From the NCBI GenBank assembly GCA_011523115.1, contig WTHO01000024.1, forward strand, positions 1-12,523: a DNA stretch of 12,523 nt, read 5' to 3'. The translations under genes were made by a program, and so were the position numbers. Under the pieces are notes generated by a model. The model ran no database searches, was not told where the DNA came from, and worked only from the letters and a program-made list of their open reading frames with translations. Each line of letters begins with the position of its first letter. Positions within the stretch are counted from its first letter, which is position 1. Source of the stretch: Halieaceae bacterium. GTDB taxonomy: Bacteria > Pseudomonadota > Gammaproteobacteria > Pseudomonadales > Halieaceae. Shown one piece after another: positions 7,533 through 12,523 of this stretch.

Positions 7533-8582
7533 TCAGGAAAAGTAGGATTCCATCGCCCCACGGCGGCGTGTGTCCAGCGTCACGCAGTGGAATCCGCCAC
7601 CCATCATCCGTGAATGTCGCAGTTTGAGCGGGATGACCTCGATATCCTTGGATTCAAGCAGTGCGATGAGGGCCCGTTGATCACTGTCGACAACCACGGC
7701 ATCAGGACCCAGGCTGAATAAATTCATGTCGATCCATTCGCTACCGATCGCCTGCTGCAGGTACGCGCTGCTGTGACGCTCCTGGTTTTCCATTGGCGGA
7801 CTAAAAATGATCTCCCAGTCTTTCAGAAAATCGGGGATGGTCTCCAGAGAGAGACGCTCGGGGTTGGCGAGGATCAGCCCGGGCCGCAATGCCACCAGCG
7901 TCGAGTCGATATGACTGCCAAAGTAAACGTCCTTCATGAAATGGACTCTGAACTGCTCGCCCAACACTCGCTGCAACCAATGGCCGCCCAGCTCATTACC
8001 GGTGGCGCTGACCAGATAGAGCAGATCGCGGCCAAAGCGCAGGATGTTGGCCGCATCAAAGGCGGGTTCCAGATCTCGCGGGGTAGGCGCTTCGGGGTCA
8101 TATTCGAAGAGTTTGTCTTCAAGCAGGGGTTTGGGCGCGCTGAACCAGTTCGCGCCGCTCTCATAGTATTCCATGAGCAACTGGCGATAGGAGCCGGTTT
8201 CAAGGGACCGACCGCGAATAACGTTGGGCGTCTCGATGATGGTATCGCCGATGACCAGCAGGACATCCCGGGGGCAGTAGTTGTAATAGCCTTTGGTTTC
8301 CCACTGCACGGTGCTGATCGTGTCCGAATGAGGCCAGGTGTCCGGTCGGCGCACCGTGATGCCGCGGCTCACCATCATCTCGATGAAGCGCTGCAGGTCT
8401 TCCTCGGTCTCCTCGATGATGTCCTCGGGGAAAGTGCCCTGAGGGATGTCGTCCAGCGCGCGGTCGGGGTACTCGGCCAGTCTGGTGCTTGGGTCGGCAT
8501 AGGGGAATCTGGCCCCCAGTGGGTTACCGACCACCACTTCCTCCAGGGGATCCCACTCATTACAACTCCAAACCCGGGACAT
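7533..8582 (-). CDS. Glycine amidinotransferase (AGAT) family enzyme
   Basis: This 349-residue enzyme belongs to the L-arginine:glycine amidinotransferase family (with SxtG and CyrA), which moves the amidino group of arginine to a primary amine and releases ornithine. The catalytic triad is intact: Asp176 in FDAANILR, His224 in GSHIDST and the nucleophile Cys333 in GGGFHCVTLD. The CPRD segment (103-106), IIETPNVIRGRS and the closing RRRGAMESY also match the family, and no domain is missing. It is the first gene of a minus-strand unit with the NRPS. Given the Dap genes next door, the acceptor amine could be Dap (giving 3-guanidinoalanine), a carrier-bound or polymeric Dap amine, or simply glycine; family membership alone does not decide. 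The ATG at 8582 is preceded by a purine-rich GAGAGAGAAA. The gene lies just beyond the terminator of the upstream gene, so its promoter should be in about 8583-8647, where I see no convincing -35/-10 pair. Confidence 0.88.
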   Translation of the reverse strand: MSRVWSCNEWDPLEEVVVGNPLGARFPYADPSTRLAEYPDRALDDIPQGTFPEDIIEETEEDLQRFIEMMVSRGITVRRPDTWPHSDTISTVQWETKGYYNYCPRDVLLVIGDTIIETPNVIRGRSLETGSYRQLLMEYYESGANWFSAPKPLLEDKLFEYDPEAPTPRDLEPAFDAANILRFGRDLLYLVSATGNELGGHWLQRVLGEQFRVHFMKDVYFGSHIDSTLVALRPGLILANPERLSLETIPDFLKDWEIIFSPPMENQERHSSAYLQQAIGSEWIDMNLFSLGPDAVVVDSDQRALIALLESKDIEVIPLKLRHSRMMGGGFHCVTLDTRRRGAMESYFS

Positions 8583-8647
8583 TCGGTTTCTCTCTCGTGT
8601 TGGCTACTGGCGCGTTGTTGTCGGTGCGAATTTGGCTCGCTACAACG

Positions 8648-8672
8648 AAAAAGGGCCGCCCGGAGGCGGCCC
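8648..8672 (-). terminator. Intrinsic terminator of the small secreted-protein gene
   Basis: A perfect 8-bp GC stem (GGGCCGCC at 8653-8660 and GGCGGCCC at 8665-8672) encloses a 4-base loop. In the minus-strand direction it is followed directly by five U residues (A-run at 8648-8652). It lies 22 bp past the stop of the gene at 8695-9075 and ends that transcript before the amidinotransferase gene. This implies a separate promoter for the amidinotransferase-NRPS unit. Confidence 0.9.
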
Positions 8673-8694
8673 CTGAAGTCAAATGGGCAGGCGA

Positions 8695-9075
8695 TTAGGT
8701 GCCCTCACTTTCCCAAAGCGCGCTGCCATGACAGGTCATGGTTTCCCGCTCCAGTTGGGCTACGTCAGACGAGGGGTAGGCCTCCCACCACTGACCGTAA
8801 TTACCGAATGACTGCCAGCCTACCACCAGCATTACATCCGTACCGTCTCCGTCAGCGCCAACGGCCACGGGGTAGAGGGACCACACATTCATGCCTTCAC
8901 CACCCGGCAAGGCACTCGCTGCTGCCTTCCACTTGGCGGCTTGCTCGATAACGCTTTCTTCCGCAACGTCGCCGTTGATGTTGCACTTCCACATTTGCAC
9001 CGGATTGCCGGCTGACGCAAAGGGTGACGCCAGCATCAGGGCGCCCGCGGCTGCTACTAAACCTTTCAATTTCAT
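8695..9075 (-). CDS. Small exported protein of unknown function
   Basis: I do not recognise this 126-residue protein. Residues 1-22 form a clear Sec signal peptide: Lys2 and Lys4, a hydrophobic core, and cleavage expected after FASA. The mature part of about 104 residues should lie in the periplasm or outside. It is acidic, rich in Trp and Gly, and contains two cysteines (Cys31 and Cys115) that could form a disulphide. The mix of short helices and strands, with a GWQSFGNYGQWWEAY stretch (86-100), faintly recalls dimeric alpha/beta-barrel (ABM-like) proteins, but this is only an impression. The start is well supported: AGGAG lies 7 bp upstream of the ATG. It has its own possible promoter and a strong intrinsic terminator, so it is probably transcribed alone. 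Nothing links it firmly to the NRPS cluster beyond adjacency. Confidence 0.85.
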   Translation of the reverse strand: MKLKGLVAAAGALMLASPFASAGNPVQMWKCNINGDVAEESVIEQAAKWKAAASALPGGEGMNVWSLYPVAVGADGDGTDVMLVVGWQSFGNYGQWWEAYPSSDVAQLERETMTCHGSALWESEGT

Positions 9076-9102
9076 GAGATCTCCTCGCTCAAACTCAGAG
9101 CG

Positions 9103-9131
9103 AACCTAACAAGGAGCCGTGAACAGTGCAA
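9103..9131 (-). promoter_or_regulatory. Possible sigma-70 promoter for the small exported-protein gene
   Basis: On the minus strand, TTGCAC (9126-9131) and TAGGTT (9103-9108) are separated by 17 bp, placed about 28 bp before the ATG at 9075. Each hexamer matches only three consensus positions, so the call rests mainly on spacing and location. Apart from this, the 171-bp gap 9076-9246 shows only the AGGAG ribosome binding site. Confidence 0.3.
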
Positions 9132-9246
9132 TCACCGCGTCAGGGGTGTCACTTATTGCTAATTTTCGGGGTTGCTGAGCAGGGCGAATGAGCTATTTCC
9201 TGGTGCCCAGATCAGCAGTGTGAGATGGGGCATCGCGGGCCAGCGA

Positions 9247-10743
9247 CTAAACTCTGGCCAGCTGCGACCCCAGTAGGCGCCCGAATGTGATGGCGGGGGT
9301 CACCAACATGCCGTTTGTATACGCCGCCCCAGAAGTAGCGCCGGCACCGATGACTTCACCGATGGCGAACAGGTTGGGGACCGCGCGCCGTTGTGAATCG
9401 AGCACCTGAAGGTTGCCGTTCACGCTCAGTCCGGCAAAAGACACCAGTGTCCAACCCTGCATGGCGATGCCATAGAAAGGAGGTGTTGAGAGCGCGTGCG
9501 GTCGGTACGCCCTGCCAAAGGGGTCAGGCGCGCCAGCTGATAACTGCTGGTTGTAGTCCGCCACATTCTGGGCCAGTACGCTGGGGTTGATGCCCGCTTT
9601 GAAGGCGAGTTCCCGGAGACTGCCAGCGCTATAGAACATCGGGTGAGTCAGGTGCTCCGATGCCAGTCTGTCGCGACTCCACCCGGGAATGATGGGATCA
9701 GACTTTTCCAGCATTGCAGCGTCGAAAACCGCCCAATGTCGGTGGCCGGGTTGTCGATAGATGCCTCGCTCAATTTGGTGAACGCTGGGGTGGTCCTCCC
9801 GCACAAAACGCTCACCACGTGCATTGACCAAAATCTCCCAGGGCTGCCTGATCGCGGGATTAAGAGGCGCCCAGGCGAACATTTGAGCCGGGTAGCGGGG
9901 TCCATCAGGAATCAGGCCAGGGAGGCTTGCGTATTTTTCTCCACCCACAATGGCACCGCCCGCAGACATGCCGAGAATCAAGCCGTCGCCCAGAGACGTC
10001 GGATAGGCTGTTGTGGCATAAAGCGGCACGCCGTGAAGCTCCTCAAACAGCCGTGGGTTGGCCGCACAGCCGCCCGCAGCGATAACAACACGTCCGCCCC
10101 GATAGTCCCGGGTGCCCGCGGTGTTAGTTGCGGTGACGCCGGTGACGGCACCCGTGCGGTCTTGAGTCAGATCGGTGGCGGCTGTGCCTGTGAGCAAGGT
10201 AATCGTGCCCCGGGCAATCTGCTCCTCGAGCGAGGGGAGGAAGGCGTTCAGAATCGACAGGCCGCTATCAACGCCTTGTTGGTACCGCCGGGTCAGGAAG
10301 TGATCATGGCCAATGCCGGTCACCGGATGCCCGTCCATGACCTCGAATCCATGGTCTGCCAGCCAGTTGATCGTCTCGCCGGCATGGTTCACGGTAAGCC
10401 GCGTGAGCGCAGGGTCAGCGGTGCCCTCGTTAATGCGCATGCAGTCATCAAAGTGCGCCTGAGGCGTATCGCTAATACCCAACCGCTTCTGGAATACCGT
10501 CCCTGCGCCGGCAATCTGGCCTGTTGACCAGAACAGGGTGCCCCCCAAGGCCGGGCTTTTCTCGATCAACAGTACACGCGCACCACCCAACGCGGCGAAC
10601 AGTGCGCAGGGAATGCCTGCGGTGCCGCCGCCAATGACAATCACGTCGTAGTGAACCGATGAGTCTGCTCGCGCCGCGCCGAACCGCCACCAAGGGATGG
10701 TCGCGGCGGCAGTGAGCAGATGACGGCGCTTCAGGTGCGCCAT
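9247..10743 (-). CDS. Tat-signal FAD-dependent oxidoreductase (fumarate reductase/3-ketosteroid dehydrogenase-like flavoprotein)
   Basis: This 498-residue flavoprotein belongs to the FAD-binding_2 family (fumarate reductase flavoprotein, urocanate reductase, 3-ketosteroid delta-1-dehydrogenase). The dinucleotide fold is plain: VIVIGGGTAGIP (34-45), Glu61 at the end of the second strand (LLIEK), and GGTLFWSTG (67-75). ARGERFVRED (308-317) resembles the active-site arginine region. The C-terminal FAD segment NLFAIGEVIGAGATSG is followed by YTNGMLVTPAITFGR. Residues 5-26 (KRRHLLTAAA then an AARA end) look like a twin-arginine signal, so the folded enzyme may be exported. There is no haem-binding CxxCH, so it is not a flavocytochrome c, and the electron partner is unknown. 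It is the last of three minus-strand genes, 49 bp after the SDR. By context it could reduce or desaturate a hydrophobic alpha,beta-unsaturated or keto compound; the substrate is inference. Confidence 0.85.
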   Translation of the reverse strand: MAHLKRRHLLTAAATIPWWRFGAARADSSVHYDVIVIGGGTAGIPCALFAALGGARVLLIEKSPALGGTLFWSTGQIAGAGTVFQKRLGISDTPQAHFDDCMRINEGTADPALTRLTVNHAGETINWLADHGFEVMDGHPVTGIGHDHFLTRRYQQGVDSGLSILNAFLPSLEEQIARGTITLLTGTAATDLTQDRTGAVTGVTATNTAGTRDYRGGRVVIAAGGCAANPRLFEELHGVPLYATTAYPTSLGDGLILGMSAGGAIVGGEKYASLPGLIPDGPRYPAQMFAWAPLNPAIRQPWEILVNARGERFVREDHPSVHQIERGIYRQPGHRHWAVFDAAMLEKSDPIIPGWSRDRLASEHLTHPMFYSAGSLRELAFKAGINPSVLAQNVADYNQQLSAGAPDPFGRAYRPHALSTPPFYGIAMQGWTLVSFAGLSVNGNLQVLDSQRRAVPNLFAIGEVIGAGATSGAAYTNGMLVTPAITFGRLLGSQLARV

Positions 10744-10792
10744 GGAAAACCTGCGTCAGTCAGGGGACATGCTCTGCCTGTGGCGGGCCGCC

Positions 10793-11587
10793 TCACTCGG
10801 GTCTCGCCTTGATTCGCAGCAGGCGCCGCGTCCAGACCGACTGAAAAATCGGATCAAGCCATCGGTAGAGGCGGCCGGAAACCACGACCGGTTTAGCCGC
10901 CTCCACGCCCCGTATGGCGTCACGCACTACGACGTCTGCGTCATACCACAGCCATTTGGCCATGTTGTTTTTCATTTCCATGAGTCCCGCGGTCTCATGG
11001 AAGTCGGTGTGGGTGAAGCCCGGGCAAATCGCCGACACATGCACACCCTTCGCCGCTACGGTCAGATTAAGCTCCTCGGACAGCGCCACCAAATAGGCCT
11101 TGGCGGGCCCATAGTTGCAGCCACCTGAGCGCGGGACGCGTGCGGCAACAGAGGCGACGTTGATGACACGCCCATAACCGCGATCCACCATGCCCGGGAT
11201 GAAGCGGTGACAGAGATCGGCCACCGACAGCATCATGAGCTGAAAGAAGGTCTGTTGCGCTGCCCAGTCTTTGTCTTGCAAGAGGTCAGGCCCGGCCACC
11301 CCTGCGTTATTGACCAGCCAGTTGACGGTCCAGCCGCCGGACTGACAGGTGTCAGCGATATGCTTGCCGGCGTCCTTGTCATTCAAGTCCGCGACAATGA
11401 TCTGGCAGGTCACGCCATGCTGCTCAGTCAGCCCGGCAGCCAATGCTTGCAGACGATCCTCGCGCCGTGCCACGAGAATGAGATGATGGCCCATAGCCGC
11501 CAGCTGCCGGGCGAACTCTGCGCCCAAACCCGCAGAGGCGCCCGTGATAAGCGCGTAGCCCTCACCGTTCGTGTCTTCTGTGATCAT
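10793..11587 (-). CDS. Classical short-chain dehydrogenase/reductase (SDR)
   Basis: This 264-residue protein is a complete classical SDR. It has the coenzyme loop TGASAGLG (15-22), basic residues Arg41 and Arg42 after the second strand (typical of NADPH preference), NNAG (93-96) and the catalytic Ser146, Tyr159 and Lys163 in SVAARVPRSGGCNYGPAK. PGFTHTDF (189-196) follows the active site as usual. The C-terminal extension (about 235-264), rich in Arg, Trp and Leu, resembles the membrane-leaning tails of lipid or steroid-handling SDRs. It probably interconverts a carbonyl and a hydroxyl group; the substrate is not identifiable. It lies between the NTF2-like gene (34 bp upstream) and the flavoprotein (49 bp downstream), so the three are probably co-transcribed. 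The ATG at 11587 gives the normal short lead before strand one; the ribosome binding site is weak. Confidence 0.92.
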   Translation of the reverse strand: MITEDTNGEGYALITGASAGLGAEFARQLAAMGHHLILVARREDRLQALAAGLTEQHGVTCQIIVADLNDKDAGKHIADTCQSGGWTVNWLVNNAGVAGPDLLQDKDWAAQQTFFQLMMLSVADLCHRFIPGMVDRGYGRVINVASVAARVPRSGGCNYGPAKAYLVALSEELNLTVAAKGVHVSAICPGFTHTDFHETAGLMEMKNNMAKWLWYDADVVVRDAIRGVEAAKPVVVSGRLYRWLDPIFQSVWTRRLLRIKARPE

Positions 11588-11621
11588 CGATTGTTACTGA
11601 CGCGTGTGGGGAGTAATAGGC

Positions 11622-12116
11622 TCACGGGGTCACCGACCAGCTGTGCAAACGAATTTTCCATGCGCCTGAGCTGTCCTTTGCGACGACGTCGATGTAGTGG
11701 CTGGTGGTGGAGGCTCCGTCCAGCGCTCCGGCGGGGAGATCCGCCGCGGCGCTCGCATCGACGATTCGGAGGATCGTGTAGTCATACTCGACAACCGCAG
11801 CATCGCCCATCATGGTGATCGCGTGTGGGGTGTCGATGGTGATCTCATAGCGCGCCGTCTCAAATACCGGCCCCAAGAATTCGCGATAATTTGCGCGCCC
11901 ATCGAGCCCGGGTACGCCCGGCGGCCTGAGGCTGACGTCGGGATGCAGGCCGTTGACGTAGCCATCGATGTTGCTGCTCTCTACGGCGCGGATCCAGCCT
12001 TGGTATAGCGCCAGGATTTCATCGTGATCAGTGTCAGCTGCGCGCACGGGTTGAGTGAAAGCGGCGATGGCCGCAAGCATGAATGCGGTCGTTATAAGGC
12101 GTCTAAGATCGATCAT
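11622..12116 (-). CDS. Exported NTF2/SnoaL-like (DUF4440-type) protein
   Basis: This 164-residue protein has a signal peptide (1-26, ending PVRA) and then a small cone-shaped NTF2-like domain. Visible marks are the N-terminal helix ILALYQGWIRAVESSNIDGYV (34-54), a LHPDVSLRPPG strand/loop, the YREFLGPVF segment (67-75) and the closing KIRLHSWSV strand. Such domains serve as isomerases, cyclases, hydrolases or binding modules; I see no residues that decide, so the role is open. I chose the ATG at 12116 because it starts cleanly at a signal peptide. The longer frame from 12209 would add a charged 31-residue leader and run through the palindrome at 12142-12160. A GGGA sits about 11 bp before the ATG. 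It is the first gene of the three-gene minus-strand unit and may act, outside the cytoplasm, on the same compound as the Tat flavoprotein. Confidence 0.82.
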   Translation of the reverse strand: MIDLRRLITTAFMLAAIAAFTQPVRAADTDHDEILALYQGWIRAVESSNIDGYVNGLHPDVSLRPPGVPGLDGRANYREFLGPVFETARYEITIDTPHAITMMGDAAVVEYDYTILRIVDASAAADLPAGALDGASTTSHYIDVVAKDSSGAWKIRLHSWSVTP

Positions 12117-12141
12117 TTCGTCAGCAGTCCCTTTTCTGAGT

Positions 12142-12160
12142 GTGCGAGCAATGCTCGCAC
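12142..12160. promoter_or_regulatory. 19-bp palindrome in the leader of the NTF2-like operon (operator or hairpin)
   Basis: Perfect 9-bp arms, GTGCGAGCA and TGCTCGCAC, flank a single A, 26 bp upstream of the ATG at 12116. The size and symmetry suit a dimeric repressor site. As RNA it could form an 8-bp stem with a 3-base loop. On the plus strand GTTTT follows, but there is no upstream plus-strand gene to terminate. Confidence 0.5.
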
Positions 12161-12170
12161 GTTTTGAGGG

Positions 12171-12200
12171 ATTGTCCGGTAGATGGCTCTGGTAGCGCAA
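12171..12200 (-). promoter_or_regulatory. Weak candidate promoter for the NTF2-like/SDR/flavoprotein unit
   Basis: On the minus strand TTGCGC (12195-12200) and GACAAT (12171-12176) are 18 bp apart. A start near 12163 would put the palindrome at 12142-12160 immediately downstream. The hexamers match the consensus at three and four positions, so this is tentative. Confidence 0.28.
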
Positions 12201-12241
12201 GGCGGCCACCCAATGGTTGCCTCTGCAGTGTCTCGACTACA

Positions 12242-12270
12242 TTCAGACGCGCGACGAGTTACGGTAATAT
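12242..12270 (+). promoter_or_regulatory. Sigma-70-like promoter of the crotonase gene
   Basis: TTCAGA (12242-12247) and TAATAT (12265-12270) are separated by 17 bp, each matching four of six consensus positions. Transcription would start near 12277, about 54 bp before the ATG at 12331, inside the palindrome at 12271-12287. Confidence 0.5.
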
Positions 12271-12287
12271 TGGCAGTGGTACTGCCA
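12271..12287. promoter_or_regulatory. 17-bp palindromic operator candidate overlapping the crotonase transcription start
   Basis: Perfect 7-bp arms, TGGCAGT and ACTGCCA, flank GGT and begin directly after the -10 hexamer. A protein bound here would block promoter clearance, as TetR- or GntR-type repressors of acyl-CoA genes often do. No regulator gene is in the window, and the site differs in sequence from the palindrome at 12142-12160. Confidence 0.5.
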
Positions 12288-12330
12288 TTATCAAATTCCC
12301 AACCCACCGCTGGACAGACTGGAGCGCCCT

Positions 12331-12426
12331 ATGTCGGAACTTATGTCGGAACTTACGTCGGAGAGAGTATCGGAGAAAACCCCCGAGAAAACATTGGAAG
12401 GCGTTGCGGAAGGCGTGTCTCACAGA
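12331..12426 (+). repeat. Degenerate 12-bp tandem repeat, eight units, coding
   Basis: The first two units are identical (ATGTCGGAACTT twice). Later units keep the 12-base phase with drift: ACGTCGGAGAGA, GTATCGGAGAAA, then weaker copies. The encoded units are MSEL, MSEL, TSER, VSEK, TPEK, TLEG, VAEG and VSHR, with Glu in third place in seven of eight. This suggests growth by slippage or unequal exchange at the 5' end of the crotonase gene. Confidence 0.75.
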
Positions 12427-12523
12427 GTCTCGATCGAGGTATCAGCACACATAGCCCACGTGACCCTAACCCGCGCGGACAAGATGAACGCCTTGGACCC
12501 TGCCATGTTTGAGGCGATCTGCG
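12331..12523 (+). CDS. Crotonase/enoyl-CoA hydratase family protein, N-terminal part (cut by window edge)
   Basis: This is an open frame of 64 codons running off the right edge. After a charged leader of about 32 residues it reads VSIEVSAHIAHVTLTRAD followed by KMNALDPAMFEAI. That is the first beta-hairpin and the KMNAL segment that open the crotonase fold of enoyl-CoA hydratases and isomerases. The oxyanion-hole and catalytic residues lie beyond the window, so the reaction (hydration, isomerisation or other acyl-CoA chemistry) cannot be set. GGAG at 12321-12324 sits 6 bp before the ATG at 12331 and supports this start; a second ATG at 12343 is an exact repeat of the first start region. The leader is unusual: it is a degenerate tetrapeptide repeat. 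The gene is divergent from the NTF2-like operon and has a promoter with an overlapping palindrome. Confidence 0.8.
   Translation, partial: MSELMSELTSERVSEKTPEKTLEGVAEGVSHRVSIEVSAHIAHVTLTRADKMNALDPAMFEAIC

Noticed and set aside
7773..8951. 392-residue plus-strand open frame
   Set aside because: It lies antisense to the amidinotransferase, crosses the terminator and runs into the small secreted-protein gene. Its translation shows no family motifs, and the opposite strand carries well-supported genes.
9238..9259. Inverted repeat GGCCAG / CTGGCC around the flavoprotein stop
   Set aside because: The stem is 6 bp with a 10-base loop and no U-run on the minus strand, so it is too weak to call a terminator.
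9643..10527. 294-residue plus-strand open frame
   Set aside because: It is antisense to the flavoprotein, which has intact FAD motifs. The translation is low in recognisable structure and looks like a GC-driven shadow.
12142..12165. Palindrome plus GTTTT as a plus-strand intrinsic terminator
   Set aside because: There is no plus-strand gene upstream to terminate and the U-run is only four. An operator or leader role for the minus-strand operon fits better.
12183..12512. 109-residue plus-strand frame across the divergent promoter and the crotonase start
   Set aside because: It covers the promoter and palindrome and is out of frame with the crotonase motifs. Its repetitive GTYVGTYVG part is only the 12-bp repeat read in another frame.

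Overview
The window looks like about 12.5 kb of a moderately GC-rich chromosome from a proteobacterium. I infer a free-living, possibly marine, gammaproteobacterium from gene style and the mix of families; no rRNA or other phylogenetic marker is present. There are nine genes: eight complete and one cut by the right edge. I saw no tRNA, rRNA, transposon or CRISPR array.

Region 1 (50-8582) looks like a small biosynthetic gene cluster made of two convergent transcription units. On the plus strand, an SbnA-like PLP synthase, an SbnB-like dehydrogenase and a DUF418 polytopic membrane protein overlap end to end. The first two are the known two-step route from O-phosphoserine and glutamate to L-2,3-diaminopropionate (Dap). 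On the minus strand, a glycine-amidinotransferase-family enzyme is followed 18 bp later by a 1412-residue membrane-anchored NRPS of the Pls/PosA type (adenylation, carrier, then a multi-TM C-terminal region with hexapeptide-repeat blocks). That NRPS architecture makes homopolymers of basic amino acids such as epsilon-poly-lysine and poly-ornithine. The two units end 6 bp apart. The straightforward reading is that Dap feeds the NRPS to give a poly-Dap-like product. The amidinotransferase suggests a guanidino version: 3-guanidinoalanine as monomer, or guanidinylated poly-Dap. This combination is the most interesting thing in the window. The product is inference.

Region 2 (8648-9131) is a monocistronic gene for a small secreted protein of unknown function. 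It has a strong ribosome binding site, a possible promoter, and a clear intrinsic terminator that separates it from the amidinotransferase gene.

Region 3 (9247-12523) looks catabolic. A minus-strand run of three genes encodes an exported NTF2/SnoaL-like protein, a classical short-chain dehydrogenase, and a Tat-signal FAD oxidoreductase of the fumarate reductase/ketosteroid dehydrogenase type. A crotonase-family gene starts divergently at the right edge. The 214-bp divergent region holds two clean palindromes, one placed over the predicted start of the plus-strand promoter, which suggests repressor control. The crotonase gene begins with a degenerate 12-bp tandem repeat that encodes a tetrapeptide repeat. 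The family mix suits lipid, steroid or aromatic substrate turnover, but the substrate cannot be read from the sequence.
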